A stretch of DNA of 64,000 bases from an uncultured Aquimarina sp. (GTDB lineage Bacteria; Bacteroidota; Bacteroidia; Flavobacteriales; Flavobacteriaceae): the NCBI RefSeq assembly GCF_947496855.1, contig NZ_CANMED010000001.1, positions 1,054,001 to 1,118,000 of the forward strand, written 5' to 3'. The translations under genes were made by a program, and so were the position numbers. A model generated the notes under the pieces. It searched no databases. It saw only the letters and a program-made list of their open reading frames with translations, and was not told the origin of the DNA. Positions 9,436-19,358 of the stretch are shown one piece after another. Numbering within the stretch: the stretch's first letter is position 1; every line of letters starts with the position of its first letter.

Positions 9436-12400
9436 TTAAAACCCTGTTCCTCCAACTGGATTTCCAGTGGTATTGCAACCTCTATCATCACATAGGTCTT
9501 TTAGCAATACTCTTACCGCATTACTGGAAGTGCCTGCCGCAAAATTTACTTCCCATTCGACATCACCGTTAGTGCTGAATCCAAAATAACCTGTTGCTCC
9601 ACCGGAAACAATAAATTCTCTTTCTCCATTACTATCTAAACGAATTGTATTGGAACCACCATTAGTACTATAAGTTACTCCATTAACAGTAAGATACTTA
9701 GAATACACGCATTCGTCAGAATTCAATCCGATTTTACGAAATGCGTATGTATAACTTATATCTTCATTAGGGTCTCCCTTTAAGAATATTCGTTTTCTTC
9801 TATTGTTACAGTTGTCATTAGGTTCATCAGTACTGCCAGATCCACCAGTATTACAGCGGATAGTACCTACCACAGATTCATAATCTAATAAAGACATGGA
9901 TACTGTCTTTGTTGAACTACCAGAAACTTTTATACTGTATTTACCTGTGTGCGATGCTTCATCTGATATTTCTACACTTTCTCTATTATCCAGTAGCAAT
10001 CGTTTAAAATCAAAGTGGGAATTTGATAAAAGGGCTCGGAAATTTGATGCAGCACTTTGAGAATCTGAGCCTATTACATCTTCTAGCTGGTAATCTTCAA
10101 ATCCATCAAATCCTATTTCTTTATATTCACTATTGGAGGCTACTGCAACTGGTAAGGTATAATCATATCCATACTGCGCTGCAGAATATCTATTCAACGC
10201 ATCTTTGTTTTCTAGCTCTGCTCCATATGGACTATATTTAGTTACCTTACTCGCAAAAGTCCAATCTTGTTGGTCTTTTTTCCAAACACCGTCTTCCGAA
10301 TTTTTATAAAAATTACTAAACGAAGTGAAAAATCCATTAGAAGCGGTAGAGAACTCTGGAGCATCTACATCAGAATTTCTTCCTGTTAAATGTGCATAGG
10401 AGTTTACGGCTCTCCAATCTCCCCTTACATTATATAGATATGGGTTAAATCCATATTTATGCGCAACTATAAGATCAGCATCGGTTAACTCGTTTCCATC
10501 TTCATCTATTTCTCCATTACTTATTTTATCATATAAATCTGCTAATAAGCTAGGAAAACCAGGTAAACCTTGTTCTCTTTGGGGTTTCCAATAATCTGTA
10601 TATTCTACAGCACTTGCATTTACAATTTTTGGATTATTAGTACCAGAACCATTGTAATCATATGCATTTGTAGAAAATGTATCCACAACTCCATCATTAT
10701 CTGTATCTCTTAATGGGTTTACCATACTTGTTACCGACGCCATAGAAGCCATTTGTTGATTTCTATATCCCGATCGAACAATTTTAAATTTTAAATTACC
10801 TGTTGCATAGTCAGAACATTCTTGATTAATGAGAAACCCTCTGCTATTCATTAATGTTATATCAGTTTCAGTAACATTAACTACCCATAATTTTTCTTCA
10901 GTGCTGGTATTCCTGTCCAATGTCATTAGTTCATCTCCATTTCTGAAATAATCCAAATGTGTTTTGCCAGCATCTACATCCACTAAACTAAATTTTGGAA
11001 CGTTTTCTGTAGCACCTAATTCTCCAGAAATTCCAATATTCTTACTAGCCAGTCCCATACCATCATATGCCCAATGTGCTGGATAATTAAAATTATAATA
11101 GTAATCATCATATTCATTGATGGTTCTGGTTAACAACACATCACCTGTTTGTGCATCCCAGGCAATATTTTTTGTAGATACTTCAGATTCAAGATCCCTT
11201 GCAATTTTCTCTACCAAAATCCCCGTTTTATGGATCACCTTAGTTGTAGTCGCAGTTCTTAATATATCTTCATGATCAGAATATGCCGGTAAAGGAATTG
11301 GAATGATAGCAGGATATATAAGTACTAGAAATCCTGTAAGGTTCATATTTACTCCTACCAAATTAGAACTGGATTTATGTTCTCTAAATTCATTAATTAC
11401 ATCATAATGCTTACCAATTGATTTATCAGTAATCACATTACCTTTACTATCGATTACAGGGAGTATATTATTTAACTCTCCACTCTCTTTAACATTATAA
11501 AGATATTCTACTTCTGATATCGGATCCTTTTGATTTTCAGGAAAAACGCTTTGTTTTCTTAGCTTCCCATTCATATCATTAGTTTCGATTGTGAATCCTT
11601 GGGATAACGTAAGATGATTTCTATCGCTTACTCCTAAGGTTAGAATATTAAATAACACAGGCGTAACATCATTAGCTTTGGTAATATCTGTATGGCGCAC
11701 TATCGTTGGGAAATCCCAAGTGGTATATCTTTCGCTTACCACCTTTCCTGTAGCACTTTTCTTGACTACATACGTGTCCCCATTTTCTGTTCTCTTTCTA
11801 GGAAGGTTTTTGACCTCTACTCTACTATAAGTTACTGTAGAGGAAGGGAAAAATGATTCTCCAAAAGGTTTTTCGGCATAATTAAATGCTTGTGGTGACA
11901 ATAGTTTATCTTTTCCCAGAAAATTACCATTAGGCTTTTCGTCATAAAAAGGTTCAACAAATGGGTTTTCTTTACTACCATTTGGTTCAAAAGTGGCAAC
12001 TCCATAACTAGATCCATCTTCTTTATTGTAATTATATTGCTGTCCATAAAACTGAGAATAATTAGGATTGCTTTGATCATTAACCATCGCTCCCCAGGCA
12101 TCGTGCATTTTTATTTGCTTTACGCGTACACCTCCACCTAATTTTCTCTTATTTGGATTAAGTAGTCGTACCCAAGATTTCTCAGCCTCAAATTTTCTGG
12201 AGGATCTTTTTTCTTGTAGTTTTCCATTAGGACCGATAAAAATCTCAGCAACTGCCCCTATACTACCTACTATTTCATTTAAAACTTCCTCAAAAGTATC
12301 ATTCGTTGCATTTCCATTAAGACTATATACCTGTCTATTTAAATATTGACGGCCAAAGTACCAACCTGCTTTTGCAATAGGATTTACTTCCTTATTACTA

Positions 12401-15400
12401 TTAATAAACCCGCCTTCTCTTTTTAAAAATTTTAGTGGTATTGCGGCATAGGTACCTTTTCCTTCTTCTTTTAAAAGTTTAATTTGAAACTCTGGACGTC
12501 TATCAATCTCAAAATATCCTGAAACATAATCAGACTGTTCTTCCTTACCATCAACCATATTTAACAACATTCTAAATTGTATAGGTTTATCAATTTGATC
12601 CCCTAAATAATCATTTACAAAATCTTGCTCAGTTATCGAAAGTACTTGATCACTTAGTTTAGCATAAATATATTTTTTATGATCACCACTGTTATATAGC
12701 ACAGCATTCTCTACTTCATTAAAATTGTCTGGATTAGAAACAAAACCTGCTCCTGTTATTTTAAACATCTGCATAGCGCGACGTTTCTGAACATATTGAT
12801 AATCATCCGATTCATACTCTAATTCTAAATTACCTCCTGATGGCAAATCGATGGAGGTCATAGTCCAAGCAGATGCAAATGCATCCTGTAATTTCTTATC
12901 ATCCTGCTGTACAAAGGGAAACTCAGGAGCTAATAATGATCCTGACACTTTGCAGTAGTCTGTTGATTCCTCAAAACTATTATTAACAGAAGGAACCTCT
13001 ACGCCATTTTCATTGGGTTTATATTCTACTTCTCCATTAATATAGTTTAGTTTTTCTTTAACCACAGGTTTATAATTCCCCCAGATATCATAACTTTTTA
13101 GATTATAATCAGGATTAAAACCATCATAATTGAATACATATGGAGTGTATTTACCCATATTAGACCCTCTATAGGTAAAATAAACTTTATCCAAAGTCAA
13201 TTTCCCTTCATTATTAAGGTTATTAGGTACTCCTTTGCACAATTCATAATTATATTCGAAATGTGCTCTTTTAATATAAGATGCATTTTCTCCTAACTGA
13301 TCATATTCAGGCTTTGAATAGAGGGAAATGCTGTCAATTTTTCTCATATAACCTTCAGTTCCTTCATCTGTTTTTTCTCCTTGCGCACCGCGGGCATCTT
13401 CTCTATTAGACAAATGAAATATAGCCGTATGGGTTTTGGTTTCTATTTTATTAATATATTTTAGTTCTTTCTCGCCATATAGATAGTTGGCTTTCTGATC
13501 GTCTTCATTGGACTTCAGCCCCTCATTATAACTTGCTTTTGTATACTCATACGGTATTCTCCATTTATAATCCGATGTAGGTGTTTCATATTCAAAGAGT
13601 GTATATGCACCAAGATCATTTACAGAAGGCCCGTTATTATCTATATCCTCATAATCCGATGACAGCACACTTGATAATAAGTATGAATGTGCATATTCTG
13701 GTGTTGTAATCCTATTAAGATATTGATCACTATACCTGGAAGCATCATTTTTAGGATTAGAAAACCCAATCGTACCATCAGAGCAATCTATATCTGGTCG
13801 TCCTGAAACGTCAAACGTTGCTTCTACTTTTTTAAGATTATAAGCAGTTTCTCCATATACATAGGTACTTCCATCAGGTTTTAGAATTTTCATTCCAGCG
13901 GTATGATGACTTTTTGCATTTGCATTCACTTCAACCAATGGATCGTTGATTGCTTCGGCTTTTGATACTTTAAGAATATTTTGATTTCTAAGATCTCTCT
14001 GGGTTCTCTTTAATTTTGAGGAATTTATCGGTTTTAGTGGGTCAGGATACGTTATATTTCCAGATATATCTTTTACTCTATATGCTGGCTCAGCGCGTCT
14101 ATGAAACTTAGAACCTGAGATTTCCAGTTTCATAGGATTGTTATTGTGTAACTTATCTGTAAAAAGTGTTTCCTCTTGATCTATGCGTCGCTCTCCTATC
14201 ATCTTAAAATAGGAGGGTTCATAATCTAAAGGGTTTTTATCCTTATCAAACTCTAAAAACTTACCTAATGCATTATTATTATCTACCCATTTCCCAGTCT
14301 CTCCAAAAGATGGTGTATATTCTTGTTTTCCTCCTGCATAAAAATTCCAACCGGCACCAAACTTTACTCCAAAACTTGCTCCTGTACCTTGATCGATTAC
14401 ACGATGATCATACAAATAACTTACTTGGCTACGATAGGGCCTAAACATCCCCTGTACTCCCTGTCCTTGAATAGCATACAAATCATAGGTATAGTTCGAT
14501 ACAGGAACAACTGTAGTATGTTTATTAAAAACTCGATCTTTTTCTCTATTAAAATCCAGCACCCCATTTAGTCCTTCTCCTTTTTCTGTGTTTTCATACC
14601 CAAATGCAGGAACTCGTTTATCACGATCATCTTCATTTATTTCCTGAAAAGATCCAAAACCATTTACTTGAAATTGTAAATCAACTCCATAATATGAAGG
14701 TCCTATAGATCCAGCAAAACTGAAATTACCATGAGTTATCCCTGCCCTTTTAGTGGGGGTAAATGTGTTATTATTAAATGAAATAGTCCCAGAAGGCCCT
14801 CCCACTTTCTGATTTGTAACTTCTCGATCAAATAGCTCTTTAGCATCCATATAACTTTCTCTTTGAGTAGCATTTACAACAAATCCTAAATTAACAGATT
14901 CTAATGCTCTTCTGCTATTATAGCTTACTCCTACAGATCCAGTCATTGTCGTAATATAATTATCTGCATTCTCCTTTGATCGCCCTGATAAAGAAACCAT
15001 AGGGTTTACTGTAGCTCCATCCCCAACAGCAGAAGAGATATCCACACCAATTCTAACATTATCGTTTAACTGATAACCAATTCCCATAGACCTTTTAAAG
15101 GTTATTCCTTCGTAATTATTATGCTGTACAATAATCCCTTCATTAAGATCTATAAGAGGAGATTCTATACCACTCCAACCGATAGTAGTATTTATTCCAA
15201 CACCGACAGTCTTATTCGTTTTCATGTCATTTTCATAACGCATTAAATCCCCGCTAAAATCATCAGGTAAGCCACGTACTTGACGATTGATCTGACCCAC
15301 ATTGAGGTTCCAACCTAATCCTACCCAAGAAGCTTCCTGATCCATAGTAATACCTGAATCATATGCCAGATTTAATGGATATCCTCCTACATCCATAATC

Positions 15401-15603
15401 GGGATGTTATAATTAAAATTACCTGAGGACAAATTCACCATATCAGAAGTACCAATAGGTGTAAATGAGTTAAACTCAGGTTGTGAGGGGCCACTAGTTA
15501 ATGCAAGTAATTGCATAGGCTGTGTCATCTGAATAACCATTTGGATTGCCAAATAACTTGCAATTACTTTTGTAACCTTACTTTTTCTAATTGTATTGAT
15601 CAT
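9436..15603 (-). CDS. Giant SpvB-like / YD-associated secreted protein (2055 aa)
   Basis: The N-terminus carries a basic leader and hydrophobic stretch (residues 8-37), consistent with export. Residues ~50-100 contain MVNLSSGNFNYNIPIMDVGG and WVGLGWNLN, the typical start of Bacteroidota relatives of SpvB/TcaC-type beta-propeller proteins. Those partner RHS proteins in toxin-complex-like shells. LPSGGNLELEYESDDYQYVQ near residue 925 and many Asp/Tyr-rich beta segments follow. The C-terminus (about 1830-2055) has a beta-sandwich-like segment and ends in VGGTGF, without a T9SS sorting motif. The next genes encode a jelly-roll/YD protein, a LolA-like protein and an RHS-core protein. The likely role is as the shell or surface scaffold partner of the RHS protein; this is inference from family context. 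No catalytic motif was identified. Confidence 0.85.
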   Translation of the reverse strand: MINTIRKSKVTKVIASYLAIQMVIQMTQPMQLLALTSGPSQPEFNSFTPIGTSDMVNLSSGNFNYNIPIMDVGGYPLNLAYDSGITMDQEASWVGLGWNLNVGQINRQVRGLPDDFSGDLMRYENDMKTNKTVGVGINTTIGWSGIESPLIDLNEGIIVQHNNYEGITFKRSMGIGYQLNDNVRIGVDISSAVGDGATVNPMVSLSGRSKENADNYITTMTGSVGVSYNSRRALESVNLGFVVNATQRESYMDAKELFDREVTNQKVGGPSGTISFNNNTFTPTKRAGITHGNFSFAGSIGPSYYGVDLQFQVNGFGSFQEINEDDRDKRVPAFGYENTEKGEGLNGVLDFNREKDRVFNKHTTVVPVSNYTYDLYAIQGQGVQGMFRPYRSQVSYLYDHRVIDQGTGASFGVKFGAGWNFYAGGKQEYTPSFGETGKWVDNNNALGKFLEFDKDKNPLDYEPSYFKMIGERRIDQEETLFTDKLHNNNPMKLEISGSKFHRRAEPAYRVKDISGNITYPDPLKPINSSKLKRTQRDLRNQNILKVSKAEAINDPLVEVNANAKSHHTAGMKILKPDGSTYVYGETAYNLKKVEATFDVSGRPDIDCSDGTIGFSNPKNDASRYSDQYLNRITTPEYAHSYLLSSVLSSDYEDIDNNGPSVNDLGAYTLFEYETPTSDYKWRIPYEYTKASYNEGLKSNEDDQKANYLYGEKELKYINKIETKTHTAIFHLSNREDARGAQGEKTDEGTEGYMRKIDSISLYSKPEYDQLGENASYIKRAHFEYNYELCKGVPNNLNNEGKLTLDKVYFTYRGSNMGKYTPYVFNYDGFNPDYNLKSYDIWGNYKPVVKEKLNYINGEVEYKPNENGVEVPSVNNSFEESTDYCKVSGSLLAPEFPFVQQDDKKLQDAFASAWTMTSIDLPSGGNLELEYESDDYQYVQKRRAMQMFKITGAGFVSNPDNFNEVENAVLYNSGDHKKYIYAKLSDQVLSITEQDFVNDYLGDQIDKPIQFRMLLNMVDGKEEQSDYVSGYFEIDRRPEFQIKLLKEEGKGTYAAIPLKFLKREGGFINSNKEVNPIAKAGWYFGRQYLNRQVYSLNGNATNDTFEEVLNEIVGSIGAVAEIFIGPNGKLQEKRSSRKFEAEKSWVRLLNPNKRKLGGGVRVKQIKMHDAWGAMVNDQSNPNYSQFYGQQYNYNKEDGSSYGVATFEPNGSKENPFVEPFYDEKPNGNFLGKDKLLSPQAFNYAEKPFGESFFPSSTVTYSRVEVKNLPRKRTENGDTYVVKKSATGKVVSERYTTWDFPTIVRHTDITKANDVTPVLFNILTLGVSDRNHLTLSQGFTIETNDMNGKLRKQSVFPENQKDPISEVEYLYNVKESGELNNILPVIDSKGNVITDKSIGKHYDVINEFREHKSSSNLVGVNMNLTGFLVLIYPAIIPIPLPAYSDHEDILRTATTTKVIHKTGILVEKIARDLESEVSTKNIAWDAQTGDVLLTRTINEYDDYYYNFNYPAHWAYDGMGLASKNIGISGELGATENVPKFSLVDVDAGKTHLDYFRNGDELMTLDRNTSTEEKLWVVNVTETDITLMNSRGFLINQECSDYATGNLKFKIVRSGYRNQQMASMASVTSMVNPLRDTDNDGVVDTFSTNAYDYNGSGTNNPKIVNASAVEYTDYWKPQREQGLPGFPSLLADLYDKISNGEIDEDGNELTDADLIVAHKYGFNPYLYNVRGDWRAVNSYAHLTGRNSDVDAPEFSTASNGFFTSFSNFYKNSEDGVWKKDQQDWTFASKVTKYSPYGAELENKDALNRYSAAQYGYDYTLPVAVASNSEYKEIGFDGFEDYQLEDVIGSDSQSAASNFRALLSNSHFDFKRLLLDNRESVEISDEASHTGKYSIKVSGSSTKTVSMSLLDYESVVGTIRCNTGGSGSTDEPNDNCNNRRKRIFLKGDPNEDISYTYAFRKIGLNSDECVYSKYLTVNGVTYSTNGGSNTIRLDSNGEREFIVSGGATGYFGFSTNGDVEWEVNFAAGTSSNAVRVLLKDLCDDRGCNTTGNPVGGTGF

Positions 15604-15764
15604 ATCACTGATGTGTTATAATTTTATAATTTAGTGTAATCGTGTTCTATTTATCATCATTTACCTCTTATATACAAACAAAAATTATTGTTGTATATAC
15701 TATAGTGTCGTCTATGATTAAAATGTTACTACTATATTTCGACTTTTATTTAAAAAGCTATCTA

Positions 15765-16358
15765 TTACAATTTAATAGGTGTTTCTTTAAAATTAAATTT
15801 CATTAATCCGTTACCAAATAATTGATCGTTATAGATCAATTGTATATTTTCCTCTTCAGGAATGTTGCCAAAATGGAGTAATAATCGTTTAAAAGGTGCA
15901 ACTTTAAAATTTCTTTCAAACGTAACTCCGGAGCAATCGATGGTATCTCCGCTTTGTGTGACTGCTTTAAAATCATTCTCTATATAAAAAGACATATACT
16001 TCACTGAGGTTTCATAATCTCGATTCGTATATTTTGATTTTAGTAAATCATCTTCTTTTTCTTGTTGAAACTCAACTTCTAAAATACGTTCGTTTTTAAG
16101 TGATTCGTATATTGAATCTATTTTTGCTAAATTCTTACTTCCTTCATTTTTTAGAATATAATATTGCAAAGGAACCAAGGTAGCCTTGTATTCTATCTGC
16201 GAAAACAAATGCGAAACCGACTTAGATTTCCAACCTGCTTGTTCCAGATTAAATAGCTTGTATTCTGATTCTGATTTCGGTACTTTCTTTTCTTTTTGGC
16301 AGGATACAAACAGTAGTATCCCCATCAAAAAGAGGATATATTCCTTTTTGAACATCAT
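15765..16358 (-). CDS. Predicted lipoprotein of the RHS locus, unknown function
   Basis: The 197-residue product starts with a short signal and a lipobox (LLFVSC, Cys at residue 20), so it should be a lipid-anchored envelope protein. The mature part is charged and rich in Lys/Glu, with no recognised domain. It lies 29 bases downstream of the fibre-like gene and 161 bases upstream of the giant SpvB-like gene, which fits a locus-specific accessory role. I do not recognise the family. Confidence 0.75.
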   Translation of the reverse strand: MMFKKEYILFLMGILLFVSCQKEKKVPKSESEYKLFNLEQAGWKSKSVSHLFSQIEYKATLVPLQYYILKNEGSKNLAKIDSIYESLKNERILEVEFQQEKEDDLLKSKYTNRDYETSVKYMSFYIENDFKAVTQSGDTIDCSGVTFERNFKVAPFKRLLLHFGNIPEEENIQLIYNDQLFGNGLMKFNFKETPIKL

Positions 16359-16387
16359 AATTCTAAAATTGTGGTAAATTTTACTGA

Positions 16388-18388
16388 TTATTGTTGTAAC
16401 AATTCTTCCAGTTTTTGCAAACGTTTTTCTAATGAATCGTTTGCTTCTTTTTGCTCTTTTATTGCTTTTTCCTGAGCAATCGTATATAAAGTAAGTTCTT
16501 CTACTTTCTCGAGCAATTTCATATTCATTTCTTTAAGATTCACTCCTTCTTTTTCCATCTCTGATGCAGATGGAATGTTCGGTAAATGCCCTTCTTTAGC
16601 AATATAATTCTGAACTTCCTCTAAAGTTTTAAGGTCATACTCTTTTTTGAATACATAATCTGGTGCTAATACTCCAAGAAGATCAACTTTTACTTCCTGT
16701 ACATGTACTTTCCCTTTTACCGTAAGTGCGTATCCAGGATCTTCTTCTGTAGTACCAATAGCGATTCTACCATTGGTGTAAATAGCATTTTCTATTAGGG
16801 CGGTACCGTCTTTCACTATCAGTTTATGATTTTGATCTTCTAAATAATCTCCGAATCCAGCAATTACAACTTTAGAGTTTGTTAACGGCATTTGTATCGA
16901 TGCGCGATCTTGCCCTTCTCTATCATTATGACCTACAGAGAAAAAATATTGATCTCTATTAGTCATATAGGAAACTCTAGAAAAATCATCTCGGAAATAA
17001 TTATCCTGTCTAGAAATTAAATTTTTATCAATGATACTAAACCCTAACAATTCATTAGTATTAGTACTAGGAGAAACCACAAAATTAAAATTTCTAAAAA
17101 AAGGCTTTACTTCTCTACCAATAGTAACTGGCAACCAATCCTCTGAGTTATCCGGAGCTTCTATATCCAAGGTTGCTGCCCTTATACTACCATCAATACT
17201 AGCACCACCACCAACAGCAAAATTATAACCATCTGGGATGGCATTGGTATTGATACCTAGTTGATCTTTGGCAAAGTCACCATAGACCAAAGGAGTATCA
17301 CTACTAGAATTTTCGATATATAATTTATTATTCCCTACTTCATTAAAGCCAGCTTCATACCCAATAAAAACATTTGTATTTCCGATAGAATTCCTTCCTG
17401 CATTACTACCAATAAATACATTTCGCTTCCCATCTATATTTTCTCTACCAGCATATGTCCCTAAGAACGTATTAAAATTTCCGGATATATTACCAAATCC
17501 GGCAGCATTACCGCTAAAAACGTTATTTTTCCCATCTATATTACTCCTTCCAGAATTTCTGCCTACGAAAACATTGGTTTGACCAGTGGTATTACTTTGT
17601 CCTGAATTAGTACCTACAAATACATTGTTTTTTCCTGTAGTATTACTTATTCCTGCATCGTTACCTATAAACACATTACTCGGATCCGTGGCAGTATTAT
17701 TATTTTCACCATCACTTGTTTCTGTGCCATTTACAACTTCAATTCTTGGGTCATAAAAATATTCACGATCCGTAAGAGTGTTCGTGCCATTTTGAAAAGC
17801 TCTTAGTACTAAATTCACTGATGTCGTAGAAAACTTAAAATCATTGTTTAAATCTAACACTTTATCTCCATTCGTATTATAAATTCCTCCAATTTCAACT
17901 GTGCTATTATAATCACTCTTATGAACAAACCCTACTAGTAAATACCACTCATTTAAAGTTGGCAAATCTCCTATTCTAAAATAAGGGTTGTTATTCAATG
18001 TACCATCAAGATTTAACGTGCTTTGACTATCACTGCTATCTTTTGAATACATTCCAAAATATGTTGCCCCATCATTAGTTCCTGCTTTTTTTATCCAAAC
18101 CGATAAACGATATGTTTTTGTATTATCTATAGGCACATTTGTTGTAATAAACCCACCATCTAAACTATTAACATCTGTTGGAGTTGCCGTCCACAAAACT
18201 ACCTCTTCTCCATTGGGGCCCAGACCTAATTCTCTAGTATTTACTCCTGGAGTAAAACCGTAATTAGTAAACCCTGACGGAGTAGCTGTAGAACCAACAA
18301 CCCAAGAAGAACTATCCACAAGGTTTTGTGAATAAGCCACTATGGCATTAAGTACTAATAAAAATTTAAAAAAATATATTTTTCTCAT
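16388..18388 (-). CDS. Secreted fibre-like protein with YadA-type head repeats and coiled-coil C-terminus
   Basis: The 666-residue product has a signal peptide (ending AYSQN, residue ~21). A jelly-roll-like segment lies at about 25-215. Seven imperfect ~17-residue repeats of the form NVFxGxxxGxxNxxG (residues ~238-355) resemble the left-handed solenoid of trimeric YadA/Hia heads. A linker follows, then a C-terminal block with DYVFKKEYDLKTLEEV and HLPNIPSASEMEKEG. It ends in a 50-residue heptad coiled coil rich in Leu, Glu and Lys. The C-terminal block is a common ending of Bacteroidota proteins related to endosialidase-chaperone fibres. It probably forms a trimeric stalk or adhesin that belongs to the RHS locus. 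It lies 11 bases after the OmpH-like gene. Confidence 0.8.
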   Translation of the reverse strand: MRKIYFFKFLLVLNAIVAYSQNLVDSSSWVVGSTATPSGFTNYGFTPGVNTRELGLGPNGEEVVLWTATPTDVNSLDGGFITTNVPIDNTKTYRLSVWIKKAGTNDGATYFGMYSKDSSDSQSTLNLDGTLNNNPYFRIGDLPTLNEWYLLVGFVHKSDYNSTVEIGGIYNTNGDKVLDLNNDFKFSTTSVNLVLRAFQNGTNTLTDREYFYDPRIEVVNGTETSDGENNNTATDPSNVFIGNDAGISNTTGKNNVFVGTNSGQSNTTGQTNVFVGRNSGRSNIDGKNNVFSGNAAGFGNISGNFNTFLGTYAGRENIDGKRNVFIGSNAGRNSIGNTNVFIGYEAGFNEVGNNKLYIENSSSDTPLVYGDFAKDQLGINTNAIPDGYNFAVGGGASIDGSIRAATLDIEAPDNSEDWLPVTIGREVKPFFRNFNFVVSPSTNTNELLGFSIIDKNLISRQDNYFRDDFSRVSYMTNRDQYFFSVGHNDREGQDRASIQMPLTNSKVVIAGFGDYLEDQNHKLIVKDGTALIENAIYTNGRIAIGTTEEDPGYALTVKGKVHVQEVKVDLLGVLAPDYVFKKEYDLKTLEEVQNYIAKEGHLPNIPSASEMEKEGVNLKEMNMKLLEKVEELTLYTIAQEKAIKEQKEANDSLEKRLQKLEELLQQ
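17325..17675 (-). repeat. Seven tandem NVFxGxxxG protein repeats
   Basis: Within the fibre-like gene, seven units of about 51 bases encode NVFIGNDAG, NVFVGTNSG, NVFVGRNSG, NVFSGNAAG, NTFLGTYAG, NVFIGSNAG and NVFIGYEAG. The units are diverged at DNA level, so they are a structural protein repeat rather than a recent expansion. Boundaries are approximate. Confidence 0.8.
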
Positions 18389-18399
18389 TGATTTGTATT

Positions 18400-18912
18400 T
18401 TAATTCCCTTCGTATTTAGTATTAGCATACTCTAATACCATTTCTGTAATATCGATTCCATCTTGAGCAAACATAATATTCCCATTACCTTGTGTTCCTA
18501 AGATAATTTCATGTTTATTTGCTTCTCCGTAATCTTTTATATATTGATTTAATCGATTCCAAACTTGTTGACTCACCTCTTTAGAAAAATATTCATTAAT
18601 TTTTCTTAATTCTTGATCCTCTAACCTTAACTGAGTTTCTAGTGTTGTAGCTTTTTCCGTATTCTTCTGTTCTTTGAAGATTGAATAGATGGTATACAGA
18701 CTATCTAATTTTTTCTTTTGCTTTATAATTTTCCCATTATTGATCTTTCCAAGATCTTTGGACATATTAAATCCATTAAATAAGGTAACATTGTCAACAT
18801 ATGCAATAGTAGATTCAGATCTACTTAAAAAACAAAATGAAAACAAAGCAGATATGACAACTAAAAATAAAAAATTGCATATCACCAACAAAGTAGTGTA
18901 ATTTTTTTTCAA
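18400..18912 (-). CDS. OmpH/Skp-like periplasmic chaperone, TTG start preferred
   Basis: The protein contains a hydrophobic anchor followed by IAYVDNVTLFNGFNMSKDL, a long charged helical hairpin and IILGTQGNGNIMFAQDG, a layout typical of OmpH/Skp chaperones. An ATG at 19041 would add 43 residues (MKESYVFK...). I prefer the TTG at 18912 (MKKNYTTLLV...) because it gives a compact N-terminal anchor and because a TAnnTTTG-type box (18940-18947) lies inside the longer version. In Gram-negatives Skp binds unfolded outer-membrane proteins in the periplasm. As first gene of the leftward locus, it probably serves the giant secreted proteins downstream. Membrane anchoring, rather than a cleaved signal, is possible. 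Confidence 0.75.
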   Translation of the reverse strand: MKKNYTTLLVICNFLFLVVISALFSFCFLSRSESTIAYVDNVTLFNGFNMSKDLGKINNGKIIKQKKKLDSLYTIYSIFKEQKNTEKATTLETQLRLEDQELRKINEYFSKEVSQQVWNRLNQYIKDYGEANKHEIILGTQGNGNIMFAQDGIDITEMVLEYANTKYEGN

Positions 18913-18939
18913 GATATTTTGAATTTTATTTTGGGAGGG

Positions 18940-18947
18940 CAAATATA
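18940..18947 (-). promoter_or_regulatory. Candidate -7 box for the RHS locus
   Basis: TATATTTG on the minus strand matches the Bacteroidetes -7 consensus TAnnTTTG. It sits 27 bases upstream of the TTG start at 18912. A TTTG at the usual -33 spacing was not found (nearest ones are 12 and 25 bases away), so this is a partial match. Confidence 0.4.
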
Positions 18948-19210
18948 TGTTAAATAAATCAAAATAGTAAGTCAAAACCGTAAATTTTTTAACATTTAAT
19001 TGTTCATTAATAATTGGTTTAAAAACATACGATTCTTTCAAAAACTCGTAAAAAACATTACAAATTATTAGCTCTCAGTTTATTAATTATTATTTAGTAT
19101 TCCAATGATTAAGGAAAATATAGTATTTCCCCTTTCCCTATAAGTAAGTGTCTTTAACAATTCAAATGTTACCATGAAAATTCATTTTTTTTCAAAAAAA
19201 ATAATAACAT

Positions 19211-19252
19211 AAAAAAAGCCGTGACATATTTTAACATATCACAGCCTTTTTA
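19211..19252 (-). terminator. Hairpin terminator of the secretion operon
   Basis: A-rich and T-rich flanks surround an imperfect stem: on the minus strand AGGCTGTGATATG pairs with ATATGTCACGGCTT through G-U pairs, ending in a run of T. It lies 266 bases past the last gene of the operon. The symmetric A/T flanks mean that it could work in both directions. Confidence 0.7.
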
Positions 19253-19358
19253 ATAGTCCCTTCATTGAAAAGTCTATAAAAATCGTTTTATTATATTCAG
19301 AATCAAATAACAAGCTATTAACCTGTTGTGTATTTAGAAATGATTATATTAAAAAAAG

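Noticed and set aside
16388..18388. Short regularly spaced repeats suggestive of a CRISPR-like array near 17325-17675
   Set aside because: The period is 51 bases, in frame, with diverged DNA; it encodes NVFxGxxxG protein repeats.
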